The notes under the pieces: generated by a model
What the model was told of the DNA's origin: nothing
Databases searched by the model: none
What the model saw: the letters and a program-made list of their open reading frames with translations, nothing else
Made by a program: the position numbers and the translations under genes
In this document: in pieces, positions 46,374-54,691 of the stretch
How positions within the stretch are numbered: position 1 is the first letter of the stretch
How the letters are laid out: each line of letters begins with the position of its first letter
Assembly: GCF_009193355.1 (NCBI RefSeq)
Contig: NZ_WBVT01000002.1
Coordinates: forward strand, 81,187 to 145,186
Direction: 5' to 3'
Origin: Bifidobacterium leontopitheci
GTDB taxonomy: Bacteria; Actinomycetota; Actinomycetes; Actinomycetales; Bifidobacteriaceae
DNA length: 64,000 nt

Positions 46374-46457
46374 TGGGGTTTCGCATCCGCGTCACCGTGC
46401 ACGCCCGAGCAGAGTGACGCGAAGACGCCAGTTGCTACACACTTACCGAGACAGTCC
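46285..46457. mobile_element. MITE-like element, about 173 bp
   Basis: The ends are imperfect inverted repeats: GGACCTGTCCCGGAAAGTGT on the left, and on the right the reverse complement of GGACTGTCTCGGTAAGTGT. Just inside, GTCTTCGCGTCACTCTGCTCG (46312-46332) pairs exactly with 46406-46426. The centre has a further stem AAACCCC/GGGGTTT. No transposase is encoded. The termini resemble those of IS256-type elements, so it could be mobilised in trans. It interrupts the toxin-like gene. A target duplication is not clear. Confidence 0.65.
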
Positions 46458-46505
46458 CGTTGGCAACACAAACGTTATCGAAAATGAGGGCGAAGATCAG
46501 CAGTG

Positions 46506-46619
46506 AAGATGAACACCAAGCCGCTGCTGCGCACGGAGGGCGATGTGGACGAGTTCCTCGGCGAGTACCGGCACAAGCTCATCGCCGCCTTCAAGGAAGG
46601 GAAACGCATTTTACTTTAA
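46506..46619 (+). pseudogene. Duplicated brxC 3' fragment
   Basis: The sequence encodes KMNTKPLLRTEGDVDEF and continues to KRILL followed by TAA. From residue 3 on it is the last part of BrxC with one changed residue (AAF for AAI). It is the coding part of copy 2 of the 157-bp repeat and has no promoter or separate function that I can see. Confidence 0.8.
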
Positions 46620-46670
46620 GCCAGTTTTCGTGTGGATTTAAAATGCATTTTAAATCCACACGAAAACTGA
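46514..46670 (+). repeat. 157-bp direct repeat, copy 2
   Basis: Second copy of the brxC 3' end block at 45538-45694, same length, with three substitutions. One of them turns the centre of the 48-bp inverted repeat from CGCA to TGCA, making 46622-46669 a perfect palindrome. Confidence 0.9.
46622..46669. terminator. Perfect 48-bp palindrome before the AAA ATPase gene
   Basis: CAGTTTTCGTGTGGATTTAA begins the left arm; the whole 48 bp is self-complementary. The copy after brxC (45646-45693) is a 22-bp stem with a 4-nt loop placed 3 bp after the stop, so it could end the brxC transcript. The second copy lies 40 bp before the ATPase start and may instead be an operator. AAAACACGTTTT (46680-46691) is another short palindrome just after it. 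Confidence 0.55.
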
Positions 46671-46708
46671 TAGTATGTAAAACACGTTTTCATTAAGGGG
46701 TGATGCTG

Positions 46709-47926
46709 ATGATTGACCGGCCGCAATACCTGCGCAAACTTGATGCGTGGAAAGACCATGACGTGGTCAAGGTCATCACCGGCGTACGACGTTGTGGCAA
46801 GTCCACACTGATGCTGCTGTGGAAGCGTCGACTGGTCGAACGCTACGGGGTCGCGCCTGAATCCATTGTGCATATCAACCTCGAGCTGCTGGAGAACGAA
46901 CCGTTCCTCGAATACCACCGCCTGCATGAGGAGATTCTCCGACGCTGTGGCACTGCGCCAGGGCGACGCTATGTGCTGATCGACGAGATACAGAACGTGC
47001 CGGACTTCCAGAAGACGCTCGACAACCTGCAGGCTAGGGGAGACGTCGACTTGTACATCACCGGGTCGAACGCCATGCTGCTGTCAGGCACGTTGGCGAC
47101 GCTGATATCCGGCAGGTATGTGGAGATTTCCATGACGCCGTTGTCGTTCGCCGAATACTGGGGTGCGCGATCCGGCGAAGGGTTGACCATGCAGCGTGCG
47201 TGGTCGGAGTATCTGCACGACGGAGCGCTCCCGGCAACAGTGGGGTTCTCCGGTGATGAGACGATGCTGCATGATTATCTCGAGGGCATCCTCAACACCG
47301 TGTTGTTTAAGGATGTCGCCGCGCGGCTGGGAGTCTCCAACATCGCCGCGTTGGAGACGGTGACCCGTTATCTCTTCGACAATGTTGCCAATCTCGTGAA
47401 CCCTAAATCCATTGCGGATGGCATGACCTCCATGGGCTCCAAAATATCGCCGCCCACCGTGTCCAGCTATCTCGAGGGCTTGGCTGCGGCATTCATCTTC
47501 TACCCGGTGCAACGGTTTGATATCAAAGGCAAGCGTGCCCTGCGGCAGGAGCGCAAATACTACGCAGTGGATCTGGGCTTGCGGCGTATGTTGTGTTCCA
47601 ACAAGGTGCGGGATACCGGTCGGTTGTTGGAGAACGTGGTGTTCCTTGAGCTGATGCGCAGGGAAGGTGATGTGTTCATCGGCCAGGGTGCGGGCGGCGA
47701 GATTGATTTCATCACTAATGGCGCTGACGGACCGCGCTACTATCAGGTGAGCGAGTCAGTGCATGATCCGTGGACGTTGGAGCGCGAGTTGTCGTCGCTG
47801 AACGCGGTGCGCGATAATTATCCGAAGACGCTGATTACACTGGACGATGAACGTCCGGTTTCCCACGCGGGCATCAAGCAGGTGTATGCGTTGGATTGGC
47901 TGCTTGACGATGGAGAGGATCGGTGA
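46709..47926 (+). CDS. AAA family ATPase with DUF4143-type C-terminus
   Basis: A 405-residue ATPase of the AAA_14/DUF4143 group. Walker A is TGVRRCGKST, Walker B is YVLIDEIQNVPDF, and sensor-like ITGSNAMLLSG follows. The C-terminal part has a PD-(D/E)XK-like region (VDLGLRRML, ENVVFLELMRREGDVFIG, EIDFI). ATG 46709 is set 8 nt after AAGGGG; ATG 46703 is an alternative. Its stop overlaps the region just before pglX, so it is in the BREX operon. Members are common near defence and toxin loci, but the function is not known. Confidence 0.85.
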   Translation: MIDRPQYLRKLDAWKDHDVVKVITGVRRCGKSTLMLLWKRRLVERYGVAPESIVHINLELLENEPFLEYHRLHEEILRRCGTAPGRRYVLIDEIQNVPDFQKTLDNLQARGDVDLYITGSNAMLLSGTLATLISGRYVEISMTPLSFAEYWGARSGEGLTMQRAWSEYLHDGALPATVGFSGDETMLHDYLEGILNTVLFKDVAARLGVSNIAALETVTRYLFDNVANLVNPKSIADGMTSMGSKISPPTVSSYLEGLAAAFIFYPVQRFDIKGKRALRQERKYYAVDLGLRRMLCSNKVRDTGRLLENVVFLELMRREGDVFIGQGAGGEIDFITNGADGPRYYQVSESVHDPWTLERELSSLNAVRDNYPKTLITLDDERPVSHAGIKQVYALDWLLDDGEDR

Positions 47927-47928
47927 GC

Positions 47929-50900
47929 ATGAACACGAACAAGTTGCAGTCGTTTGCGGCGCAGGCGCGCGTGGAGCTGATGAAGGCGGTGCGGGCGCGG
48001 CTGGATGCGGCGATGGAGCCGGAGTCGGCGGCGCGCGTGGACAATCCGACGGCGTTCAAGAAGCTTGAGGAAGAAATCAACAAGAACGGCGGCGGCGAGC
48101 AGGGCCGCGCGAAGACGGCGGAACGTCACGCCTACCGGTGGTTCAACAGGATCGTCGCCTTGCGGTACATGGATGCGAACGACTTCACGAGCCTGCATGT
48201 GGTGTCGGGCGACGATGCGGACAACGCGAATGCGCTGCCGGCCGTGCTCTCGGCGGCCAGGCGCGGCGAGTTCGACGAGGACGTGTTCTCCGGAGTCGGC
48301 GCCGCCAAAAAGGTGCTGCCGACCATCGTCGCGCTGTTGGACGGCACGAGGCAGAGCAACGATCCGCAGGGCGAGGCGTACGGCCTGCTGCTGCGTGCGT
48401 ACTGCGACTACTGGCACCGGTATCTGCCGTTCATGTTCGATGACGCCGGCGCGGCTGATGAGATCCTCATGCCCGCAGACCTGCTCGCCTCCGATTCGAT
48501 GCTGCGCAAGGCGGTCGAGGTGATGACCGTGGCCGACTGCGTGGGCGACGAGGGCCGGGGCAATGTGGAGATCATCGGCTGGCTCTACCAGTTCTACATC
48601 GCCGAACGCAAGGACGAGGTCATGGCCGGCTTCAAGAAGTCGAAGAAGGCCGGCGCCGCCGAAATCCCCGCCGCCACGCAGCTGTTCACCCCCGACTGGA
48701 TCGTGCAGTACCTGGTGCAGAACACGGTGGGCCGCCTGTGGACGCAAAGCCACCCCGAATCCCAGCTCTGGAAGAACTGGGCCTACTACATTCCCGCCAC
48801 CTCGGCCGGCACGGCCTCAGCGGAAGGGAATCCCGCCACCTCGGCCGGCACGGCCTCAGCGGAAGGGAATCCTGTCAAAACGGCCAACACGGCCTCAGCG
48901 GAGCGGAATCCCGCCCCTTCGGCCGGCACGACCTCGGCTCCCTCGGTGGAGGGGGCTCCCGGCGAAGCCGGGTGGGGGAGCGTCACGCCCCCGCTGGCGG
49001 GGGCTGTCACGCGCAGTGTGACTGGGGGTGGCCACAACGATCAGCCAGAAGGAACGCTGAACATCACCACCCCCGAAGAGCTCACCGTCTGCGATCCCGC
49101 CTGCGGCTCCGGCCACATGCTCACTTATGCGTTCGACCTGCTGTACGACATCTACGACGAGGCCGGCTACTCCGCCAACGAGATTCCGGGATTGATTCTG
49201 CAGCACAACCTCTTCGGCTTGGAGATCGACGAGCGTGCGGCGAATCTTGCCGCCTTCGCCCTGACGATGAAGGCGCGCGGCCGCTACCGTCGCTTCTTCC
49301 GCAAGGGACGTCAGGTCCAGCCCAACATCCAGCGCATCACGCCGGAGCAATTCAGCGATACCGACATTGATAATCTCAATGAGCTCTACCATGTGAACCT
49401 CGACGCCGACACCTGGAACACCTACGAGCACGCCAACGTCTACGGCTCCCTGATCCAGCCGCCGAAAGAATTGACGTCGTTGCTCCCACTGGCGGAAGCT
49501 GACGAGCACAGCGAGTCTGAGGGTGGTCAACCCATGCTGCTCGCCCCGGACCTTGAGGAACGCTCCCACACCGTCCTCACCCAAACCCGCTACCTCGCCC
49601 GCAAGTACGCCGCGGTCGTCGCCAACCCGCCGTACATGGGCTCCTCGAACATGGGTGCCGACCTCAAGAAGTACGTGACCGATCACTACAAGGACGGCAA
49701 ATCGGACCTGTTCGCTGCGTTCATCCTGCGTAACCTGCAACTTATCCGGCCGAACGCCCTGCTCGGCATGATCACGATGCAAAGCTGGATGTTCCTCTCC
49801 TCGTTCGAGAACCTACGCAAGAGCCTGCTCACGAAGGACAGTATCGAGACGATGGCACATCTTGGCGCTGGCGCTTTCGACAGTATCGGCGGCGAAGTCG
49901 TCTCCACCACCGCGTTCACCATCCGCAACGGGCGGAGCAACGGCAAGGGCACGTATCTACGTCTGGTGGATGTGCAAGGCGATGATAATCAAGCCCATAT
50001 GTGTGCCACGCTTCTTCGCTCCCGCTGGCGGGAGCTGTCCGGCCTTGGCGAGACTGAGGGTGGTCAATCAGGAGACACGACCACCCTCAGTCTCGCTGAC
50101 GCTCGACAGCTCCCGCCAGCGGGAGCCAAAGAGCTGACGTTCACCGTCGACCAGCAGGATTTCGCCCAGATTCCCGGCTCGCCGATTGTGTATTGGCTAT
50201 CCGATGCCATGCGCAAGACGTTCACGATGGGTAAGCCGTTGGAGGAAGTAGCAAAGCCGCGAGTGGGATTGCAAACCGGCAGTAATGAGCGCTTCATCCG
50301 CGAATGGTGGGAGGTCGCCCAGTCGCGCAGTTCGTTTGATTGCGCATCACATGAGGAAGCTGCTACGAATGGCAGACGTTGGTTTCCTCATCTCAATGGT
50401 GGTGATTTCCGCAAGTGGTATGGGAATCAGGAACTCATTATCAATTGGGAGAATGATGGACAAGAGTTGTATGATCTCAGACCTCGCTCTGTTATTCGCA
50501 ATCCACAGTATTATTTTCATCCTTCTTTCTTTTGGTCGCGTATCAGTTCTGGCCAGGCGGCCTTCAGAATGGCTCCAAAGGGGTTTCTTTTCTCCGACAC
50601 AGCACCATCTATTTTTGCGGTAGAAAAAAAACTCCAGAACATGATTGCTCTGTGCAACTCTTCTACAGCCATGGCTATGCTTCATGCGATAGCTCCGACA
50701 CTGCATTTTGAAGTTGGGCAAATCGCTCGTCTGCCGTTCTTGCAAATTGGAACTATGGATGAGGATGTTGTTCGCTATTTAGTTTCAGTTTCTAAGGTTG
50801 ACTGGGATTCATATGAGACCTCGTGGGATTTTGCGGGGTTGGAAGTGCTGGGGGCCGGTACTGACCACCCCCAGTCAGCTTCGCTGACAGCCCCCGCCAG

Positions 50901-51891
50901 CGGGGGCCAAAATGTCCCGCTCTCCGAGAGAGTTCCGGCATACATCGAGAGGTGCAAGCGCATCGCCGAGGAGCAGCGCCAACGTGAGATTCGGAACAAC
51001 GAGCTGGTGGCGGACGCGTATGGCGTGCGCGACGAGGTGCCGTGCGATGTGCCTATCGAACGCGTCTCGTTGAAGCGCAATCCGGCGTTCGCATACCCGA
51101 AGAACACGCCCGCCGAACGCGACGAACTGATGACTCGGGACATCGTCAAAGAAATCATCTCCTACGCGGTCGGTTGCATGTTCGGGCGGTATTCGCTCGA
51201 CAAGCCGGGTCTCATCCTCGCCTCCCAAGGCGAAACGCTCGACGACTATCACACGCAGGTGCCGAACCCCTCGTTCGAGCCGGACGCGGACAACGTCATC
51301 CCCATCACCGACGACGAATGGTTCGAGGACGATATCGTGACCCGTTTCCGTCGGTTCCTCGCCGTCGCCTGCGGTGAGGAGTATCTCAACGCGAACATCG
51401 CGTACATCGAGCAGGTGCTCGGCAAGCCGCTGCGCAAGTACTTCGCCAATGATTTCTATGACGACCATGTGAGGATGTACAAGAACCGGCCGATCTACTG
51501 GATGTACTCCAGCCGCACCGACAACAAGGGAGCGTTCAAGGCGCTCGTCTACCTGCACCGGTACACGCCGGCGACAACGAACAATGTGCTCAAGTACCTG
51601 CGCGAGTTCGCCGGCAAGCTCAACGCCCAGTCCGAAGCGCTAATGTCATCCGCCAAGCCGTCCGAAGTACGCAAGGGCGAGAAGCTGCGCACGGTCATCA
51701 AGGAATGCGCCGACTACGAGCGCGACGTCCTCTACCCGCTCGCCACCCGCAACCTGCCCATCGACCTCGATGACGGCGTGCTCGTGAACTACCTGCGCAT
51801 GGGCAAAGCCGTCCGCACCATCAAGCCCATCGAAGCCAAACGCACCACCGTCCAAACCTGGACCTGGCCCACCAACCCGTTGGAGGTCTAG
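47929..51891 (+). CDS. pglX: BREX adenine-specific DNA methyltransferase PglX
   Basis: A 1,320-residue methyltransferase that marks host DNA in type-1 BREX. SAM motif I is VCDPACGSGHML (about residue 387) and catalytic motif IV is NPPYMGSSNMG (about 565). NFIxxY-like C-terminal target-recognition parts follow, ending WTWPTNPLEV. ATG 47929 follows GGAGAGG; GTG 47923 is possible. The gene is unusual in carrying four in-frame insertions made of repeat DNA: residues about 288-368, 518-534, 697-733 and 978-993. None falls in motif I or IV. The region 50330-50800 is AT-richer, as in variable target-recognition domains. Confidence 0.93.
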   Translation: MNTNKLQSFAAQARVELMKAVRARLDAAMEPESAARVDNPTAFKKLEEEINKNGGGEQGRAKTAERHAYRWFNRIVALRYMDANDFTSLHVVSGDDADNANALPAVLSAARRGEFDEDVFSGVGAAKKVLPTIVALLDGTRQSNDPQGEAYGLLLRAYCDYWHRYLPFMFDDAGAADEILMPADLLASDSMLRKAVEVMTVADCVGDEGRGNVEIIGWLYQFYIAERKDEVMAGFKKSKKAGAAEIPAATQLFTPDWIVQYLVQNTVGRLWTQSHPESQLWKNWAYYIPATSAGTASAEGNPATSAGTASAEGNPVKTANTASAERNPAPSAGTTSAPSVEGAPGEAGWGSVTPPLAGAVTRSVTGGGHNDQPEGTLNITTPEELTVCDPACGSGHMLTYAFDLLYDIYDEAGYSANEIPGLILQHNLFGLEIDERAANLAAFALTMKARGRYRRFFRKGRQVQPNIQRITPEQFSDTDIDNLNELYHVNLDADTWNTYEHANVYGSLIQPPKELTSLLPLAEADEHSESEGGQPMLLAPDLEERSHTVLTQTRYLARKYAAVVANPPYMGSSNMGADLKKYVTDHYKDGKSDLFAAFILRNLQLIRPNALLGMITMQSWMFLSSFENLRKSLLTKDSIETMAHLGAGAFDSIGGEVVSTTAFTIRNGRSNGKGTYLRLVDVQGDDNQAHMCATLLRSRWRELSGLGETEGGQSGDTTTLSLADARQLPPAGAKELTFTVDQQDFAQIPGSPIVYWLSDAMRKTFTMGKPLEEVAKPRVGLQTGSNERFIREWWEVAQSRSSFDCASHEEAATNGRRWFPHLNGGDFRKWYGNQELIINWENDGQELYDLRPRSVIRNPQYYFHPSFFWSRISSGQAAFRMAPKGFLFSDTAPSIFAVEKKLQNMIALCNSSTAMAMLHAIAPTLHFEVGQIARLPFLQIGTMDEDVVRYLVSVSKVDWDSYETSWDFAGLEVLGAGTDHPQSASLTAPASGGQNVPLSERVPAYIERCKRIAEEQRQREIRNNELVADAYGVRDEVPCDVPIERVSLKRNPAFAYPKNTPAERDELMTRDIVKEIISYAVGCMFGRYSLDKPGLILASQGETLDDYHTQVPNPSFEPDADNVIPITDDEWFEDDIVTRFRRFLAVACGEEYLNANIAYIEQVLGKPLRKYFANDFYDDHVRMYKNRPIYWMYSSRTDNKGAFKALVYLHRYTPATTNNVLKYLREFAGKLNAQSEALMSSAKPSEVRKGEKLRTVIKECADYERDVLYPLATRNLPIDLDDGVLVNYLRMGKAVRTIKPIEAKRTTVQTWTWPTNPLEV
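48793..49033 (+). repeat. 39-bp tandem repeats and two palindromic repeats inside pglX
   Basis: Two exact 39-bp units (48793-48831, 48832-48870), a third diverged one (48871-48909) and part of a fourth encode PATSAGTASAEGN-like repeats. They are followed by two palindromic repeats: GCTCCCTCGGTGGAGGGGGC with tail (48937-48981) and GCCCCCGCTGGCGGGGGC with tail (48987-49033). All stay in frame and lie just before motif I of the methyltransferase. Confidence 0.85.
49482..49529 (+). repeat. Palindromic repeat copy inside pglX
   Basis: One 48-bp copy: GCTCCCACTGGCGGAAGC, then a tail ending GAGTCTGAGGGTGGTC. The hairpin has a few mismatches, so it is an older copy. It adds about 16 in-frame residues (PLAEADEHSESEGGQP). 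Confidence 0.75.
50018..50126. repeat. Inverted pair of palindromic repeats inside pglX
   Basis: GCTCCCGCTGGCGGGAGC plus tail GAGACTGAGGGTGGTC (50018-50065) is followed after 13 bp by the same unit in reverse (50079-50126). The pair could fold into one large cruciform. It inserts about 36 residues in frame. Confidence 0.85.
50863..50907 (-). repeat. Palindromic repeat copy inside pglX (reverse orientation)
   Basis: Reverse-oriented copy: tail GACCACCCCCAGTCAG first, then hairpin GCCCCCGCCAGCGGGGGC. It adds about 15 in-frame residues. Confidence 0.8.
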
Positions 51892-51892
51892 A

Positions 51893-52639
51893 ATGCGGAC
51901 GAAGGAGAGGAATGAATCGTACTATCAGGATGTGGTGGCGTATCGGTTGTTGCTGCATTCGCATAGCCTGCGGACTTCGAAAGCGTTTCGGCAGCTGAGA
52001 GTTGCCAGGTCCATAGCGGACACGGTGATTATCAATGGGCATGGGACCGTATATGAGATTAAGTCCGACCTTGATACCTTTGAACGTCTCGAAGGTCAGC
52101 TGAAAGATTATTTCAGGGCGTTCTCCTATGTGAATGTTGTGATTCCCGAGGAAAAACTCACGTGTTTACGCGAACGACTTGCCACCATGTCTGAATTCGG
52201 CAGACATGTAGGCGTCTATGTGCTGACACGACGTAACGCGCTCAAGAAGGTACAGGAACCGGATGAATACAACAATGATCTCAGCGGTTTGGAGTTGCTG
52301 AAAATGCTACGCAAACCCGAATATTCCATGATTCTTCGTTCTGAGTTCGGCATGCTGCCTGATGTTCCTCCGGCAATGTTCTACCAAGCTTGCCGAGAGA
52401 TGTTCCTCGATATTCCGGTGCTGAAGGCGCAGGCATTGGTCATGGCCGCAATCAAACAGCGAAACTCATGGACCCGTGAGGATTTGGAACGCTTCCCGGA
52501 AAATCAGCGTATGTCCCTCTACTTCGGCTACGATAATATGCAACAGGTGCCGTGGAAGGAAGGCCTTCCGGCTGAGGATGACGCGACAAGGGGGATACGT
52601 GATGACGTATTATCCATATCTCAGGGCGCGACAGTATGA
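51893..52639 (+). CDS. sce7726-family protein (predicted nuclease)
   Basis: A 248-residue protein of the sce7726 group. Around residues 40-65 it has SIADTVIINGHGTVYEIKSD followed by LDTFERLEGQL; the D...E-x-K pattern fits a PD-(D/E)XK nuclease core. It starts 1 bp after pglX and overlaps the next gene by 38 bp, so it belongs to a tight operon inside BREX. GC content is clearly lower than in pglX and brxC, pointing to cargo of separate origin. The target is unknown. Confidence 0.75.
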   Translation: MRTKERNESYYQDVVAYRLLLHSHSLRTSKAFRQLRVARSIADTVIINGHGTVYEIKSDLDTFERLEGQLKDYFRAFSYVNVVIPEEKLTCLRERLATMSEFGRHVGVYVLTRRNALKKVQEPDEYNNDLSGLELLKMLRKPEYSMILRSEFGMLPDVPPAMFYQACREMFLDIPVLKAQALVMAAIKQRNSWTREDLERFPENQRMSLYFGYDNMQQVPWKEGLPAEDDATRGIRDDVLSISQGATV

Positions 52640-53594
52640 GTTGCTTGCCCTCCGCGAGCTGCTTACAGGGGGTTTGCTGTATCGCGATGTGGTGCCGATT
52701 CTCGAGCCGGTCAGGGATATGCCGCAATTGCATCAGGTCATGAGGCTCTTTCGCGAGCATGAGGGGAGTGCACTGGGAGTGGTGCTGAACCCGAACGTGG
52801 GAGATTTGACGTCGGGCATCGACCTTGATACAAAGCTTGACATATACGGACGCAGCGAGTCAGAGCCGTTGATAGGTATGGCAGGAACAGTGTTTCCCGT
52901 GATTCTGCTGAACAAGGATGCCGTGGAAGTCGCAGAACGGGTCCAAAGCACTGACGAGTCTCTGCTCCAGGATGACGGCATTGTGTTTGTCTCCGAAAGC
53001 GATCGAGGTCGAATCGGCGATTTGAAGAAATTCAAGTTCCATGCTCTGGCACTATCCGATGGCGAACGGCTAAAGCGTGACCTGAAGCGGAACGGCATCC
53101 ATACGGAAAGGATTCTATTCTCCGATCCATTCATCAAACGCGAGAACAATGCCGCATATGCTCAGGATGACTATGCGGATGAATTCTTCTCCAATGACTA
53201 CATGTGGTACGAAGAAGAAGGATATGCAGGGTTTGGCGATTACTCCATTGTCGGAGACAACTACACCGAACGGGGTGGAATGCCCAAGGCCGTTGCACTG
53301 CATATTGTTTACTTTGACGATGAATGGACTCTGCATATTCACCATTTCGTTTCCGAAGTCAGCGATGACGCCCATGAGACCCCGATGAAATTCATCGAGA
53401 CGGTCAATCAATTAGAAGCCTGGCATAGGTCACGTGAGGACTCGCCGTACGAACATATGACGTTGGGCATGCAGACACTCATCAATCACGCGAAGACTGG
53501 CACTTACCCCGGTCTGCCGACCATCAAGAAACTGTCCATCATGCACCATCTCGAACTCATGGGTTGGTTCCTTTCGGAAAGGCCGGACCGATGA
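52602..53594 (+). CDS. sce7725/beta-family protein
   Basis: A 330-residue protein. Its start, YYPYLRARQYELLALRELLT, and the early ILEPV strand resemble the phage-like beta family and the sce7725 group, which is often encoded next to sce7726. Further in it is acidic, with a Tyr/Asp/Glu-rich stretch near residue 205. ATG 52602 has AGGGGGA upstream and lies within the end of the sce7726 gene; its stop overlaps the next start (ATGA). This coupling argues for a functional complex. Molecular function unknown. Confidence 0.7.
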   Translation: MTYYPYLRARQYELLALRELLTGGLLYRDVVPILEPVRDMPQLHQVMRLFREHEGSALGVVLNPNVGDLTSGIDLDTKLDIYGRSESEPLIGMAGTVFPVILLNKDAVEVAERVQSTDESLLQDDGIVFVSESDRGRIGDLKKFKFHALALSDGERLKRDLKRNGIHTERILFSDPFIKRENNAAYAQDDYADEFFSNDYMWYEEEGYAGFGDYSIVGDNYTERGGMPKAVALHIVYFDDEWTLHIHHFVSEVSDDAHETPMKFIETVNQLEAWHRSREDSPYEHMTLGMQTLINHAKTGTYPGLPTIKKLSIMHHLELMGWFLSERPDR

Positions 53595-54691
53595 CGAACT
53601 GTTGTGTGAACTGTTTCCAAGATCATGTACTTCGTGATCTGATAGAAAGCCTCGGTGTTCGAGGAGACTGTGATTGCTGCAATAGCAGAGATGCCTTCGT
53701 CTATGACTTCCGCAACCATGCCGATTTGCAGAATATGTTGCTGCCCATCATAGGGTTATATGACACCGCAAGCTCCAAAACAGGGAACCATGCGCATTCC
53801 TTGACATATGAACTTACGAATAGGTGGCATTTGCTGAATCTTTCGAAGGACCAGGCAAGACATTTGATGAGTTCCATGTACGAGGAGACAAAGGGCGGAA
53901 TCTTCGACGGGTATAAGATGAAGAAGTTTCTTGGCGGCTATGTCCAGCTGAAACGGATGCGAAAAGACAGCGAGGAGCATGATTGGGAGAAGTTCGCCAA
54001 TCACTTGAAGTATCATAACCGCTTCTTTGTTTCGTTTATCGATCTTGAGGCTTTGGGGGAACTGATTACCTATACGAGAACCATCTGCAAGCAGGGCACG
54101 GTTCTGACGAGAGCGAGAATTGCTAAAGATGCGGAAGGATTCGCTCCGGGAAAGGACATGGGGGCTCCTCCCCAGGGATTGGCTGGCAACGGTCGTATCA
54201 ACCCGGCAGGTATCAGCGAACTCTATACGACTCTGGGAGATGATGCTGAAGCGGATGATACGGCTTTGCATGAGATTCGGGCAGGCATGCACGATTATGT
54301 GACGTTCGGAAAGTTCATCCTGAATCGAACAATCACCATTGCTGACCTGTCGAGACTCGAGGAAATCAGCCCATTCGACATAGATGAAGACGATCTTCCC
54401 CTGCTGGCCGCGAATCTGGAAATACTTAATGGTATGTCCCGTGAAATCTCCAAGCCTATGCGTAGGGGAGATGATTCCCTGGAATATGTTCCTTCGCAGT
54501 ACATTGCCGAATTCATTAAAAGCCTTAAATACGACGGGGTCAAGTATGCCAGTACATTGAGAAACGGGGGTATGAACTTGTGCCTGTTCGACCCCACTGC
54601 GTATGAATGTCACAAGACATACACCAAACGGGTGAGCGAAGTGACGTATTCCACAGTGAACCAAGAAGGGGGAAAACACGTTCATGGGTGA
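53591..54691 (+). CDS. RES-domain protein with HEPN/RES N-terminal domain (probable NAD+-degrading toxin)
   Basis: A 366-residue protein. The N-terminus has a Cys-rich motif (CCVNCFQD...CDCC) and a helical region like HEPN/RES N-terminal domains. The second half has a RES fold: NGRINPAGISELYTTLGDDA (Arg at about 202), Glu in ALHEIRAG, Ser in VPSQYIAEF and YDGVKYAST. The Arg-Glu-Ser set is that of RES NAD+ phosphorylases, such as the MbcT/RES-Xre toxins. No Xre antitoxin is adjacent; instead it is coupled to sce7725 by an ATGA overlap. It overlaps the next gene by 8 bp. By inference this is an NAD+-depleting effector. Confidence 0.78.
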   Translation: MTNCCVNCFQDHVLRDLIESLGVRGDCDCCNSRDAFVYDFRNHADLQNMLLPIIGLYDTASSKTGNHAHSLTYELTNRWHLLNLSKDQARHLMSSMYEETKGGIFDGYKMKKFLGGYVQLKRMRKDSEEHDWEKFANHLKYHNRFFVSFIDLEALGELITYTRTICKQGTVLTRARIAKDAEGFAPGKDMGAPPQGLAGNGRINPAGISELYTTLGDDAEADDTALHEIRAGMHDYVTFGKFILNRTITIADLSRLEEISPFDIDEDDLPLLAANLEILNGMSREISKPMRRGDDSLEYVPSQYIAEFIKSLKYDGVKYASTLRNGGMNLCLFDPTAYECHKTYTKRVSEVTYSTVNQEGGKHVHG

